From assembly GCA_045118335.1 (NCBI GenBank), contig JBGUXY010000034.1, positions 12,517 to 76,516 on the forward strand: 64,000 nt of DNA. Reading direction: 5' to 3'. Position 1 is the first letter of the stretch. Each line of letters opens with the position of its first letter. The notes under the pieces are model-generated. The model did not search any database. It saw nothing but the letters and a program-made list of their open reading frames with translations, and was not told the DNA's origin. This DNA comes from W1P20-047 sp045118335. GTDB lineage: Bacteria > Actinomycetota > Coriobacteriia > Coriobacteriales > Eggerthellaceae. The translations under genes were made by a program, and so were the position numbers. This document shows, one piece after another, positions 1 to 8,376 of the stretch.

Positions 1-143
1 AAATACGCAACTACGTGTTATACCCTTATCAACTGGTGAAAGACCTTCGCAGCGGCGTGGAGACGGGCAACGTGGCCGCGGTGCTGGAAGGCGACATCGA
101 AGAGTTTGTCATCGGCTACCACCGCTGGCGCGTATCGCAGTAG
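1..143 (+). CDS. C-terminal end of an unidentified protein (partial)
   Basis: An open frame runs from the window edge to a TAG at 141-143 and encodes the last 46 residues of a protein, ending in the residues YHRWRVSQ. The fragment holds one aromatic stretch (NYVLYPYQLV) and an acidic stretch (EGDIEEFVIGY). It ends 32 nt before the transketolase gene, so it is probably in the same transcription unit. I do not recognise the family; the body of the gene lies outside the window. Confidence 0.6.
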   Translation, partial: IRNYVLYPYQLVKDLRSGVETGNVAAVLEGDIEEFVIGYHRWRVSQ

Positions 144-175
144 ATACTTGCGATCCGCGGGAGGAAAGGAACGGC

Positions 176-1012
176 ATGGACATAAAGAGCTTGCAGGAGC
201 TGGCGCGTCTGATGCGCATCGACATCGTGGAGATGCTCGCCGAGGCGGGCAGCGGGCACCCGGGAGGGTCCCTCTCCTGCATAGACACGCTGTGCGCGCT
301 GTACTTCGGCGGAGTGCTGAAGCACGACCCGAGCAACCCCCAGGATCCCGACCGCGACCGCTTCATCTTGGCCAAGGGCCATTCTGCGCCAGCGCTCTAC
401 GCCGTTTTGGCGCGTGCGGGCTATTTCCCGCGCGAGGAGCTGCTCACCCTGCGCAAGCTTGGCTCGCGTCTGCAGGGTCATCCCGACTGCAGGCTCTTGC
501 CCGGCATCGAGGCGTCCACTGGTTCGCTGGGGCAGGGTCTCTCCATCGCGGCGGGCATGGCGTGTGGACTGCGCCTGGCAGATTCTGACGCGCGCGTGTT
601 CACCATGCTCGGCGACGGCGAGTGCGAGGAGGGCCAGGTCTGGGAGGCATCGATGTTTGCCGTCCATCAGCGCCTGGGCAACCTCGTGGCAATGGTTGAC
701 TGCAACAATTTGCAGATTGATGGAAACGTTCACGACGTGGTGCAGACCGGCGATTTAGCCCCCAAGTTCGAGGCGTTCGGTTGGCAGGTCACCGAGGTCG
801 ATGGCCACGACATGGCTGCGCTCGTCAACGTCCTGAGCACCGCGAAGGCTGCGGGTGGTACAGCACCGCACATGATCATGCTGCGCACCGTGAAGGGTAA
901 GGGCGTCTCGTTCATGGAGAACCAGGCGTCATGGCATGGAGTGGCGCCGAACGCGGAGCAGGCACGGCAGGCAATCGCAGAGCTCGGCGGCAAGGAGGCA
1001 ATCAATGGTTAG
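176..1012 (+). CDS. Transketolase, N-terminal (thiamine-diphosphate-binding) subunit
   Basis: This 278-residue protein is the N-terminal half of a split transketolase, which with the next gene would move two-carbon units between sugar phosphates in the non-oxidative pentose phosphate pathway. The GSGHPGGSLS motif lies near residues 26-35. The ThDP and Mg signature GDGECEEGQVWEA and the following DCNNLQIDG are intact. The ATG at 176 follows the Shine-Dalgarno GAGGAAAGGA at 161-170. The next gene overlaps it by 8 nt, suggesting coupled translation of the two subunits. Split transketolases are common in Firmicutes, Actinobacteria and Archaea. The same architecture occurs in some 1-deoxyxylulose-5-phosphate synthase-like proteins, but the motifs favour transketolase. 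Confidence 0.93.
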   Translation: MDIKSLQELARLMRIDIVEMLAEAGSGHPGGSLSCIDTLCALYFGGVLKHDPSNPQDPDRDRFILAKGHSAPALYAVLARAGYFPREELLTLRKLGSRLQGHPDCRLLPGIEASTGSLGQGLSIAAGMACGLRLADSDARVFTMLGDGECEEGQVWEASMFAVHQRLGNLVAMVDCNNLQIDGNVHDVVQTGDLAPKFEAFGWQVTEVDGHDMAALVNVLSTAKAAGGTAPHMIMLRTVKGKGVSFMENQASWHGVAPNAEQARQAIAELGGKEAING

Positions 1013-1973
1013 GTTTGCAACACCCGAACAGGCTGCCCAGAAGAAGGCCACGCGTGCCGCGCTGGGCGCAACCTTGATTGAGCTGGCGGCAGAGGGCGTG
1101 CCTGTGTGCGCCGTGGACGCAGACCTGAGCGGATCTACGACCCTGGGCAAGTTCGGCGCGTCATCGCCGGAGAACGCGAAGCGGTTCTTCAACTGTGGCA
1201 TCGCCGAGCAGAACATGATCGACGTGGCGGCAGGCTTGGCGCTTACCGGCAACGTGGTCTTCACCGGCTCGTTCGCCGTTTTCGGCACTGGCCGCGCCTA
1301 CGATCAGATTCGCAACACCGTGTGCTACTCGAATCTCGATGTGAAGATTTGCCCTACTCATGCAGGTGTGACCGTGGGCCCCGATGGCGGCAGCCATCAA
1401 ATGCTCGAGGACGTTGCACTCATGCGCGTGCTGCCCAACATGAAAGTTCTGGTCCCAGCCGACTACTCCGCAGCTGCTGCAGCCATCAGATTGGCGGCGG
1501 CTACACCTGGGCCGGTCTACGTGCGCATGGGCCGAGCGAACGTGCCGACGGTATATGCTCCCGATGTCGAGCTGGAAGTCGGTCGTGCCTACGTGCTCCG
1601 CGAGGGAACCGACGTCACCATCGTGGCGAACGGCGTGGAGATCAGAGAGGCCATGCTTGCAGCAGACGCACTTGCTGAACAGGGTATCTCCGCCGAGGTG
1701 ATAGACGCTTTCAGCGTGAAGCCACTCGACGTCGAGACCATCGCCGCATCTGCGAGGAAGACGGGGCACGTGGTGGCGTGCGAGGAGCACTCCATCATCG
1801 GTGGCCTGTGTGCCGCCTTGGGCGAGCTGGCGATCACATGTCCGGTACCCTTCGAGTTCGTGGCCGTTCAGGATTGCTTCGGCAAGTCGGCAAGCTTTGA
1901 GGAACTGATGGAATACTTCGGCCTCGATGCCGCCGCCATTGTTGAAGCTGTGAAAAAGGTATTGAGCCGCTAG
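1005..1973 (+). CDS. Transketolase, C-terminal (pyrimidine-binding) subunit
   Basis: This 322-residue protein is the C-terminal half of the split transketolase. It holds the pyrimidine-binding domain with the conserved GIAEQNMIDVAAGLA segment, whose glutamate activates ThDP, and the C-terminal transketolase domain. I place the start at the ATG at 1005, preceded by AAGGAGG at 992-998, rather than at an in-frame upstream codon at 936 that lies inside the first subunit. The start overlaps the stop of the first subunit by 8 nt. Both halves look complete, so the enzyme should be functional. Confidence 0.93.
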   Translation: MVRFATPEQAAQKKATRAALGATLIELAAEGVPVCAVDADLSGSTTLGKFGASSPENAKRFFNCGIAEQNMIDVAAGLALTGNVVFTGSFAVFGTGRAYDQIRNTVCYSNLDVKICPTHAGVTVGPDGGSHQMLEDVALMRVLPNMKVLVPADYSAAAAAIRLAAATPGPVYVRMGRANVPTVYAPDVELEVGRAYVLREGTDVTIVANGVEIREAMLAADALAEQGISAEVIDAFSVKPLDVETIAASARKTGHVVACEEHSIIGGLCAALGELAITCPVPFEFVAVQDCFGKSASFEELMEYFGLDAAAIVEAVKKVLSR

Positions 1974-1988
1974 GGCGTCTGATATTAT
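1962..1988 (+). promoter_or_regulatory. Possible promoter for ftsE
   Basis: TATTAT at 1983-1988 lies 15 bp after TTGAGC at 1962-1967, just past the transketolase stop and about 40 nt before the ftsE start. The spacing is short, so this is tentative. Confidence 0.3.
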
Positions 1989-2027
1989 CTATAGGTCCCA
2001 GTAAACACTATTCGAACGGAGCATTCT

Positions 2028-2876
2028 GTGGCAAACGCTAACAACCAAGGGGTTTCTGCGAACAGCAGCGGACACTCTTCGGTCGAGCGAGTCGGCAGTC
2101 ATTCCAGGGGAGTAACCTCGCAGTTGTCGGCGGTTCTTCCCGACCTCGACCTGGACACCGCCGCTCAGCCCTCCGGGAAGCCGGTCATCACCTTCGACCA
2201 TGTGACCAAAGTGTATCCGGCACAACCCAACAAACCAGCTCTCGACGACGTGACCGTGCAGGTGTGTGCAGGTGAGTTCGTGTTCTTGGTCGGCCATTCC
2301 GGTTCCGGCAAGTCCACGTTCATCCGCTCCATCATCCGTGAAATCAAGCCGTCGAAGGGCCATATCTACATCGGCGACGAAGACCTGGGCTCCATGCGCA
2401 ACTGGCGCGTGCCCTATCTGCGCCGCAACATCGGATGCGTGTTCCAGGACTTCAAGCTCCTGCCGAACAAGACCGTGTTCGAAAACGTTGCCTTCGCGCT
2501 CGAGGTAATCGGCAAGTCCCGCCACGTCATCAAGACGCAGGTACCCGAGGTGCTGCGCCTGGTCGGCCTGCAGGACAAGCTCGACAAGCGCCCCGATCAG
2601 CTTTCCGGCGGCGAACAGCAGCGCGTGTCCATCGCGCGTGCCATCGTGAACCGCCCGCCGCTGCTCATCTGCGACGAGCCCACCGGCAACCTCGACCCGC
2701 AAACTTCCCGCGGCATCATGGATTTGCTGTTGCGCATCAACCGCACTGGCACCACGGTGCTCGTAGCAACCCACGACCGTGAAATGGTCGACAACATGCG
2801 CAAGCGCGTCATCATGCTGGAAAAGGGCCACGTGGCCCGCGACCAGGAAAGGGGCGTGTACGGTTTCGATGTCTAG
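2028..2876 (+). CDS. ftsE: Cell division ATP-binding protein FtsE
   Basis: This is the ABC ATPase of the FtsEX complex, which sits at the inner membrane and uses ATP to switch on cell-wall hydrolysis at the septum. The Walker A motif GHSGSGKS is at residues 89-96; the LSGGEQQR signature and the LLICDEPTGNLD Walker B motif follow. The conserved FtsE fold begins only near residue 53 (VITFDHVTKVY), so there is a roughly 52-residue Ser- and Asn-rich N-terminal extension. No good start codon lies close to the fold, so I keep the GTG at 2028, but an internal start cannot be excluded. ftsX overlaps the 3' end by 8 nt. Confidence 0.95.
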   Translation: MANANNQGVSANSSGHSSVERVGSHSRGVTSQLSAVLPDLDLDTAAQPSGKPVITFDHVTKVYPAQPNKPALDDVTVQVCAGEFVFLVGHSGSGKSTFIRSIIREIKPSKGHIYIGDEDLGSMRNWRVPYLRRNIGCVFQDFKLLPNKTVFENVAFALEVIGKSRHVIKTQVPEVLRLVGLQDKLDKRPDQLSGGEQQRVSIARAIVNRPPLLICDEPTGNLDPQTSRGIMDLLLRINRTGTTVLVATHDREMVDNMRKRVIMLEKGHVARDQERGVYGFDV

Positions 2877-3783
2877 TCTGTTCTATTTCATCCGCGAGGC
2901 CTTCAAGGGCTTTGCACGCAACCTTTCCACCGCGTTGGGTTCAATCGTCACGATCTTCTTGTCGCTGCTCATCATCGGCGTGTTCTTCGTCGGTGGCGTC
3001 GTGGTCGACAACATCGTCGATTCGGTCGAGAGCAAGGTCTCCATCACCGCATACATCGCAGACGATGCCGAAGATGCCGACATACAATCGCTCGAGAACT
3101 ACATCAGCGGCCTTGACGGCGTCGCCAGCGTGTCGTTCACGAGCAAGGAGCAAGCACTGGAGAACTTCAAGAATTCCATGACCAGCAACCCGGAAATCGT
3201 CGAGCAGCTCGACGGGCAGAACCCGCTGCCCGCTTCCATCGACATCGAGCTTTCAGAAGCGCAGGAGGTCAAGGCCATCGCCGACCAGATAGAGGCGAAC
3301 GAGACCTTCCGTGCCATCTGCGACAATCCCGAAGATCCGGGCGAGTCGTTGAAATATGGCCAGAAGACGGTCGAGAAGCTCTTCGCGCTCACGAACTACA
3401 TCCGCTATATCGGCATCGCGCTCGTTGCCCTACTGGTGTTCATCGCGTTCGTGTTCATCAACAACACGATTCGCCTTTCGATCATGGCGCGTCGCAAGGA
3501 AATCGCCATCATGCGTCTCGTGGGCGCCTCGAACAACTTCATCCGCGGGCCGTTCTCCATGGAAGGTGCGCTGCATGCCATCATCGGCGCCGCGTTGGCG
3601 ATTGGCGGCTTGCAACTGCTCCGCACATTCGTGATTCCGCGAGTGCAGTCGGCACTTCCCTGGTTGCCCATCGACGTTGCAGGCCATACCTACATGCTCA
3701 TCTATCTGATTCTGCTGGTAGCTGGCTTGGTCATCGGCCTTATCGGTTCGGCGCTTGCTATGCGCCGTTACCTGAAGGTGTAG
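2869..3783 (+). CDS. ftsX: Cell division permease FtsX
   Basis: This 304-residue protein is the membrane partner of FtsE. The N-terminus (SSLFYFIREAFKGFARN) is followed by one transmembrane segment, an extracytoplasmic domain of about 130 residues, and three more transmembrane segments containing the conserved IMRLVGASNNFIRGPF region. The external domain is where known FtsX proteins contact a hydrolase or hydrolase activator. I chose the ATG at 2869, which overlaps the ftsE stop, over an in-frame upstream codon inside ftsE. The next gene, an S41-protease homologue, begins 35 nt downstream. Confidence 0.95.
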   Translation: MSSLFYFIREAFKGFARNLSTALGSIVTIFLSLLIIGVFFVGGVVVDNIVDSVESKVSITAYIADDAEDADIQSLENYISGLDGVASVSFTSKEQALENFKNSMTSNPEIVEQLDGQNPLPASIDIELSEAQEVKAIADQIEANETFRAICDNPEDPGESLKYGQKTVEKLFALTNYIRYIGIALVALLVFIAFVFINNTIRLSIMARRKEIAIMRLVGASNNFIRGPFSMEGALHAIIGAALAIGGLQLLRTFVIPRVQSALPWLPIDVAGHTYMLIYLILLVAGLVIGLIGSALAMRRYLKV

Positions 3784-3818
3784 ATGCACGTTCGGGCCTT
3801 TAGTGGTATAAAGGGCTC

Positions 3819-5114
3819 ATGAAACAGTATTCCGAAGAATACCTGCGAAGATTCGGCAAGAGAAGGAGCAGGCTGATCAGGTTCATGGTCGGCCTGCTCC
3901 TCGTGTGCGTGGCTTTTGCGGCTGGATTCATCTTACGTGGCAACGAGGCGCTTCTTGCCAGATTGGGTTTCGATACTCCCTCCAACAACCAGGATTCCAA
4001 CCCCGGCATGACGATATCGGGTGACACGTACGAGTCGCTGTCTGCTCGTGTGGCTGAAGTGCAGGGCATACTGGAAAACGAAAGCGTCAACGAGTACGAT
4101 CTCAATGCCACCACCAAGTCGGTTATCGACGTGTTGCTGGATGCCACCGGCGATTCTTTCGTGAGCTATCTGGACCAGAATCAGTACGAAGCCTACCTCG
4201 AGGCTGCAGCCGATTCGTATACCGGTATTGGCATCCTGTTCTCTGAACGTGATGGCCAGGCGTGCGCGGTGGATGTGTTCAGCGGATCAGAAGCCGAGGC
4301 GAAGGGTGTGAGACCCGACGATTTGGTGGTCGCCATCGATGGCGACCGCAATTCCGGCGGTTGGACGCAGGCGGAAGTTTTGCGCGCCTTGGCCGAAATG
4401 AAGAATAAGTCGGTGGTCATTACCTGGCGACGCGCAGCGCCCGATGGCGAAGACGAGTCTGACGAATTTACGACCGAGCTCAAGGTGTCCGACTATGAAG
4501 AGCCCAATGTGGAAGTCAGGCTCATCGACAAAGAGGTGGGCTACATCAAGCTCTCCCAGGTGTCGTCGAATTCCGATGACCTAGTGAAAAACGCCATCGA
4601 CAACCTTAAAAAACAGGGTGCGACAAGCTATGTGCTCGACTTGCGCGACAACCCGGGTGGCTACATCACCCAGGCTATCGACATCGGTTCCCTGTTCGTG
4701 TCGAGTGGCACGTTCGTGAAGATCACCGTCAACGGTGGCGTTATCGACCGCGAGGTAAGCAGCAACCTGGCAAGTGACGGCGCGCCCCTCGTGGTCCTTG
4801 TCAACGGTCGGACAGCTGCTGCAGCCGAGGTGATTGCCGGCGGCTTGCAAGATCTCGGCGACGAAGGGAAGGTTCGCGTCGTGGGCGAGACCACCATGGG
4901 CAAGGGCAGCGTCCAGACCGTTTCCGCGTTGAGTTTCGGCGGTGGGATCCGCTACACGACTGCGTACTACCAAACTCCCAACGGATATGACATCAACGGC
5001 AATGGAATCGTTCCCGACATCCAGGTTGCAGAAGGCTCCTCCTCTGAAGAAGACGATGCCCAACTCTCCTTGGCAGTCGACACTGCGAAGTCGATGGTCA
5101 ATTTGGCCGACTAG
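3819..5114 (+). CDS. S41 (C-terminal processing) peptidase homologue lacking the catalytic serine
   Basis: This 431-residue protein has a short cytoplasmic N-terminus, one membrane anchor near residues 20-42, a PDZ domain near residues 125-200 starting at YTGIGILF, and a tail-specific protease domain. Active S41 enzymes use a Ser in an SASASE-type motif with a Lys in GKG. Here the Ser motif reads RTAAAAEV, and the nucleophile position, residue 334, is Ala (codon gct at 4818-4820). The Asp345 and Lys362 counterparts are kept. By family knowledge the protein should be proteolytically inactive, so a scaffolding or regulatory role is inferred. It directly follows ftsEX, matching the Firmicutes ftsE-ftsX-ctp order. 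Confidence 0.88.
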   Translation: MKQYSEEYLRRFGKRRSRLIRFMVGLLLVCVAFAAGFILRGNEALLARLGFDTPSNNQDSNPGMTISGDTYESLSARVAEVQGILENESVNEYDLNATTKSVIDVLLDATGDSFVSYLDQNQYEAYLEAAADSYTGIGILFSERDGQACAVDVFSGSEAEAKGVRPDDLVVAIDGDRNSGGWTQAEVLRALAEMKNKSVVITWRRAAPDGEDESDEFTTELKVSDYEEPNVEVRLIDKEVGYIKLSQVSSNSDDLVKNAIDNLKKQGATSYVLDLRDNPGGYITQAIDIGSLFVSSGTFVKITVNGGVIDREVSSNLASDGAPLVVLVNGRTAAAAEVIAGGLQDLGDEGKVRVVGETTMGKGSVQTVSALSFGGGIRYTTAYYQTPNGYDINGNGIVPDIQVAEGSSSEEDDAQLSLAVDTAKSMVNLAD

Positions 5115-5123
5115 GCCCATATC

Positions 5124-7190
5124 ATGGCAAAACGGCATTCCAAGACAAGGCGGGGCCCTCGCAGCAACCCGCAAGGCGTCTTGAGCGTGGCTGCGTCTGG
5201 ATACGGGTTCGTGCAGACGGCGGAAGGCGATTTCTTCATACCGTCATCGAAGATGGCAGGTGCTTTCGACGGCGATGTGGTCGAGGTCATACCCTTTACC
5301 GATGGACAACGTTTACGAGGGGCTTCGCTGGCGCGCAACCAGGCTGGTGCCGATACGCCCATGGCACGTGTGGTGCGCGTGCTTCACCGTGCACATGAGA
5401 CGGTCATTGGACGCTTGGAGGTGGCAGATCCCTTTGCAGTGGTCGTCCCCCAAGATGGGCGCCTTACCCACGACATATTCACGATGCGCTCCGACAATCC
5501 CGATATCGCCGATGGCTCCATAGTCCGAGTGCGCATGGTCCAGTACCCAACACGTCATCAGGCGGCAACGGGCGTGATCGAGGAAGTGCTGGGACATGCC
5601 AACGATGTTGGCGTAGATGTCGAGATGGTCATAGGAAAGCACCAGCTCGAGACATCGTTTTCCGAAGCGTCTCTCGACGAGGCGCACAGAGCCGATGTTG
5701 GACTCGATGCCGCCTTGGAACAGGGTTATACCGACTTGCGCGACCGGTTCGTGTTCACCATCGACCCGGTTGACGCACGTGATTTCGACGATGCCATTTC
5801 CTGGGAGCGCATTTCAGACGACCGCTGGCGACTTGGCGTTCACATCGCCGATGTTTCCCATTACGTGGAGTGGGGTTCGTCCATCGACCTCGATGCCCGT
5901 CGCCGTGCGACGAGCGTGTACCTGGTTGACCGCGTGATACCCATGTTGCCCGAAGAGCTGTCTTGCGACGTGTGCTCTCTCGTGCCTGGAAAACCACGCC
6001 GGGCGTTCACCGTCGATGCACTCGTCGACGGGCAGGGAAGGGTGCTTCGCGCTCGGTTCTATCCATCCATCATCGAATCGAAGGCGCGTTTGAGCTATGA
6101 CCAGGCCCAATGCTTCATCGATGCCGCCCATGCTGGATTGGGGTGGGCCGAAGCCCTGTCTTCTTCTGCCAGGTGCGATGTGCCCTTAGACGCGCCCCGC
6201 CCAGACGATTCCGTGGCCGTCATGCTCTTCGACGCGCTGTCAGAACTCGATAGGTTCGCGAAGCGGCGGTGCGGTTTGCGCCGTGATGCGGGAGGCATCG
6301 ATTTTTGCACGGTCGAGGCGAAGGTCAAGCTCGACGAAGACGGCGAACCCGCAGAAGTCGTCTTGCGCAAGCGCACCGAAGCAACCGGGCTGGTGGAAGA
6401 AGCCATGCTGCTTGCCAACGAATGCGCAGCCTTAAAGCTACTCGAGTCGCAGATGCCGGCCGTATTTCGCGTGCACGAAGCCCCGGATCGCGATTCCATG
6501 GCAGCAATCGTTCCCGTGTTGAAAGAGCTTGGCTATTCCGGGGATGTCGATTTCAGGCGTTTCGTCGAAGGCGAGCCGCGAAGCGTCCAGGCCGTTTTGG
6601 CCAAAGCGGAGGGGCGAGTCGAGCAATCGTTGGTTACGCAGTTGGTGCTGCGCAGCATGCAGCGTGCCCGCTACAGTGAATCGTGCAGCTGCCATTATGC
6701 CCTGGCGAGCCGTGCTTACTGCCATTTCACGAGTCCCATCAGGCGCTATCCCGATTTGATCGTGCATCGGATGCTGAAGGCGGCTATTTGGGGGAAGCCT
6801 GCCACCTTCGAGCAACAGGCTTCGAGCATCGGCTGGCTTGCCGAGCACGCATCCGCGATGGAGCGCATAGCCGAGGATGCTGCACGCGAGACCCAGGAGA
6901 TCAAGCTCGTCGAGTACATGGGGCGGTTCGTGGGTTCGGTTTTACCGGGAACGGTGGTGGGAGTTGCGTCGTATGGCGTCTTCGTTCAGCTCGACAATAC
7001 GGCAGAGGGACTGGTTGCTGTAAGCGACCTGGGCAACGAGCGCTTTTCCTTCGATTCGGGCCTGTTCATGCTCACGGGTCAGGAAAGCGGCGCGGTCTTT
7101 CGCCTGGGGCAGCGAATGGATGTCGTAATCGTGGCTGCTCCGCCCCATCAGCGTCGACTCGAGCTGGGGCTATTTCGGGGCGATAAATAA
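5124..7190 (+). CDS. rnr: Ribonuclease R
   Basis: This 688-residue 3'-to-5' exoribonuclease degrades structured RNA and assists SmpB/tmRNA-linked mRNA decay. An N-terminal cold-shock-like RNA-binding segment (GVLSVAASGYGFVQT) precedes the RNB catalytic domain, whose metal-binding motif is DPVDARDFDDAIS near residue 212. A C-terminal S1 domain (GTVVGVASYGVFVQLD) follows. It lacks the long basic tail of enterobacterial RNase R. The start lies 9 nt after the preceding stop with only a weak Shine-Dalgarno sequence, which suggests translational coupling. smpB follows, a common functional pairing. Confidence 0.94.
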   Translation: MAKRHSKTRRGPRSNPQGVLSVAASGYGFVQTAEGDFFIPSSKMAGAFDGDVVEVIPFTDGQRLRGASLARNQAGADTPMARVVRVLHRAHETVIGRLEVADPFAVVVPQDGRLTHDIFTMRSDNPDIADGSIVRVRMVQYPTRHQAATGVIEEVLGHANDVGVDVEMVIGKHQLETSFSEASLDEAHRADVGLDAALEQGYTDLRDRFVFTIDPVDARDFDDAISWERISDDRWRLGVHIADVSHYVEWGSSIDLDARRRATSVYLVDRVIPMLPEELSCDVCSLVPGKPRRAFTVDALVDGQGRVLRARFYPSIIESKARLSYDQAQCFIDAAHAGLGWAEALSSSARCDVPLDAPRPDDSVAVMLFDALSELDRFAKRRCGLRRDAGGIDFCTVEAKVKLDEDGEPAEVVLRKRTEATGLVEEAMLLANECAALKLLESQMPAVFRVHEAPDRDSMAAIVPVLKELGYSGDVDFRRFVEGEPRSVQAVLAKAEGRVEQSLVTQLVLRSMQRARYSESCSCHYALASRAYCHFTSPIRRYPDLIVHRMLKAAIWGKPATFEQQASSIGWLAEHASAMERIAEDAARETQEIKLVEYMGRFVGSVLPGTVVGVASYGVFVQLDNTAEGLVAVSDLGNERFSFDSGLFMLTGQESGAVFRLGQRMDVVIVAAPPHQRRLELGLFRGDK

Positions 7191-7216
7191 ACGGCGAAGC
7201 TCAGCTCCTTCTTATG

Positions 7217-7222
7217 TATAAT
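7217..7222 (+). promoter_or_regulatory. Candidate -10 element upstream of smpB
   Basis: A perfect TATAAT lies in the 132-nt gap between rnr and smpB, with TG directly before it. I see no convincing -35 element at 16-18 bp. It would leave a leader of about 95 nt. Confidence 0.4.
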
Positions 7223-7322
7223 AATTCTATCTGCAATCTGCAGCCCGCTTACCGCAGGTCGTTCTTTTCGGGTTGCATGATATGAGGTCGCATTTGCGCC
7301 CATATGTTCGATATCGCTTTGA

Positions 7323-7805
7323 TTGGGTCGTGCTTTGGCGAAGAAGGATGAGAAGCTCATAGCCCGCAACAAACGGGCGTTGCACGAATACGAGGTCGTC
7401 TCCACGTTGGAGGCCGGCATCGTGCTCACGGGCACCGAAGTATGCTCTCTTCGCGAGAACAACTGCCAGCTCACCGATTGTTTCGCGCTCGTCCGCAAGG
7501 GCGAGGTGTGGCTCATGAACCTGCACATCGCCCCGTACAGCCATGGCAACATCGCAAACCCCGACCCCGACCGCAACCGCAAGCTGCTCCTGCACAAAAA
7601 GGAGATCGCTCATCTCAGAGAGCAGACACGCGAACGGGGCATGGCGTTGGTTCCGCTCAAGATTTATTTTGCGAAGAACAACCTCGTGAAGGTGGAGCTC
7701 GCCATTTGCAGGGGCAAGAAGCTCTACGACAAGCGCCAGGCCATGGCAAAGCGCGACGCCGAACGCGAGATGCAGCGTGCCGTGAAAGAACGAAACCGCT
7801 ATTAG
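7323..7805 (+). CDS. smpB: SsrA-binding protein SmpB
   Basis: This small basic protein delivers tmRNA to stalled ribosomes during trans-translation. Conserved features include RNKRALHEYEV, GIVLTGTEVCSLR, the HIAPYSHGN segment and the C-terminal GKKLYDKRQAMAKRD helix region. No ATG is in frame near the expected start. TTG at 7323 gives 160 residues; the in-frame TTG at 7335 gives a family-typical MAKKDEK start and may be the true one. Neither has a clear Shine-Dalgarno sequence. No tmRNA gene was recognised in the window. The next gene's Shine-Dalgarno overlaps this stop codon. Confidence 0.95.
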   Translation: MGRALAKKDEKLIARNKRALHEYEVVSTLEAGIVLTGTEVCSLRENNCQLTDCFALVRKGEVWLMNLHIAPYSHGNIANPDPDRNRKLLLHKKEIAHLREQTRERGMALVPLKIYFAKNNLVKVELAICRGKKLYDKRQAMAKRDAEREMQRAVKERNRY

Positions 7806-7813
7806 GAGGCTCC

Positions 7814-8311
7814 ATGTCCGACGAAACCAACGTATCAGCCGAGGAAACCGAAGACGTCGAGGAAACCGAAGACGTGGAAGGCGCATGGGAAGATGCAGAT
7901 GATGAAAGCTTCGACGATGATGCTTTAGATGACGAAGACGTCGACGAAGACGACGAATGGGAAGACGAAGACGATTCTGAACACGACGATTGCTTCGACG
8001 AAGACGATGACGAAGACGAAGACGAATGGGACGAAGAAGAAGACGAATTCTTCGGCGACGACGAATGGGAAGACGAAGACGAATGGGACGACGACGATGA
8101 GGACGACTGGGAGGAAGACGAGGACGAGTGGGACGAAGACTACGATTGGGAGGAAGAGGATGACAACCCCCTCTCGTACAACAAGGTTCAAAAGACCACC
8201 GACGACCTCAACTCCATTGCACGCGACGGAGTGGCAGTCGCCCGCGAGTTGAAAGGCGCTTATGACGACATCAAGCAGCTTTTCGACATAAAGGGCCTAT
8301 TCAAATTCTAG
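7814..8311 (+). CDS. Extremely acidic Asp/Glu/Trp repeat protein of unknown function
   Basis: This 165-residue protein starts at an ATG preceded by AGGAGG at 7804-7809. Residues 1-117 contain 82 Asp or Glu and no Lys or Arg, with Trp at 25, 49, 72, 85, 91, 99, 106 and 112 in repeats such as DDEWEDED. Residues 118-165 are different: a normal-composition, probably helical tail (NPLSYNKVQKTTDDLN onward) that ends GLFKF. There is no signal peptide or membrane segment. Tight linkage to smpB suggests co-expression. I do not recognise a family; acidic tracts like this could mimic nucleic acid or bind basic proteins or metal, which is speculation. Confidence 0.85.
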   Translation: MSDETNVSAEETEDVEETEDVEGAWEDADDESFDDDALDDEDVDEDDEWEDEDDSEHDDCFDEDDDEDEDEWDEEEDEFFGDDEWEDEDEWDDDDEDDWEEDEDEWDEDYDWEEEDDNPLSYNKVQKTTDDLNSIARDGVAVARELKGAYDDIKQLFDIKGLFKF

Positions 8312-8376
8312 TTCTGTCGGGGGATACGCCAGGCGCCGTGCGCATGGCGTGGAATTAGGCAAGGAAAGGGAAGAAA

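Noticed and set aside
7191..7322. tmRNA gene beside smpB
   Set aside because: The gap is too short and lacks the tRNA-like ends and tag-encoding frame.
7925..8191. Hydrophobic minus-strand frame opposite the acidic gene
   Set aside because: It is the mirror of the GAC/GAA repeat and has no start signal or conserved feature.
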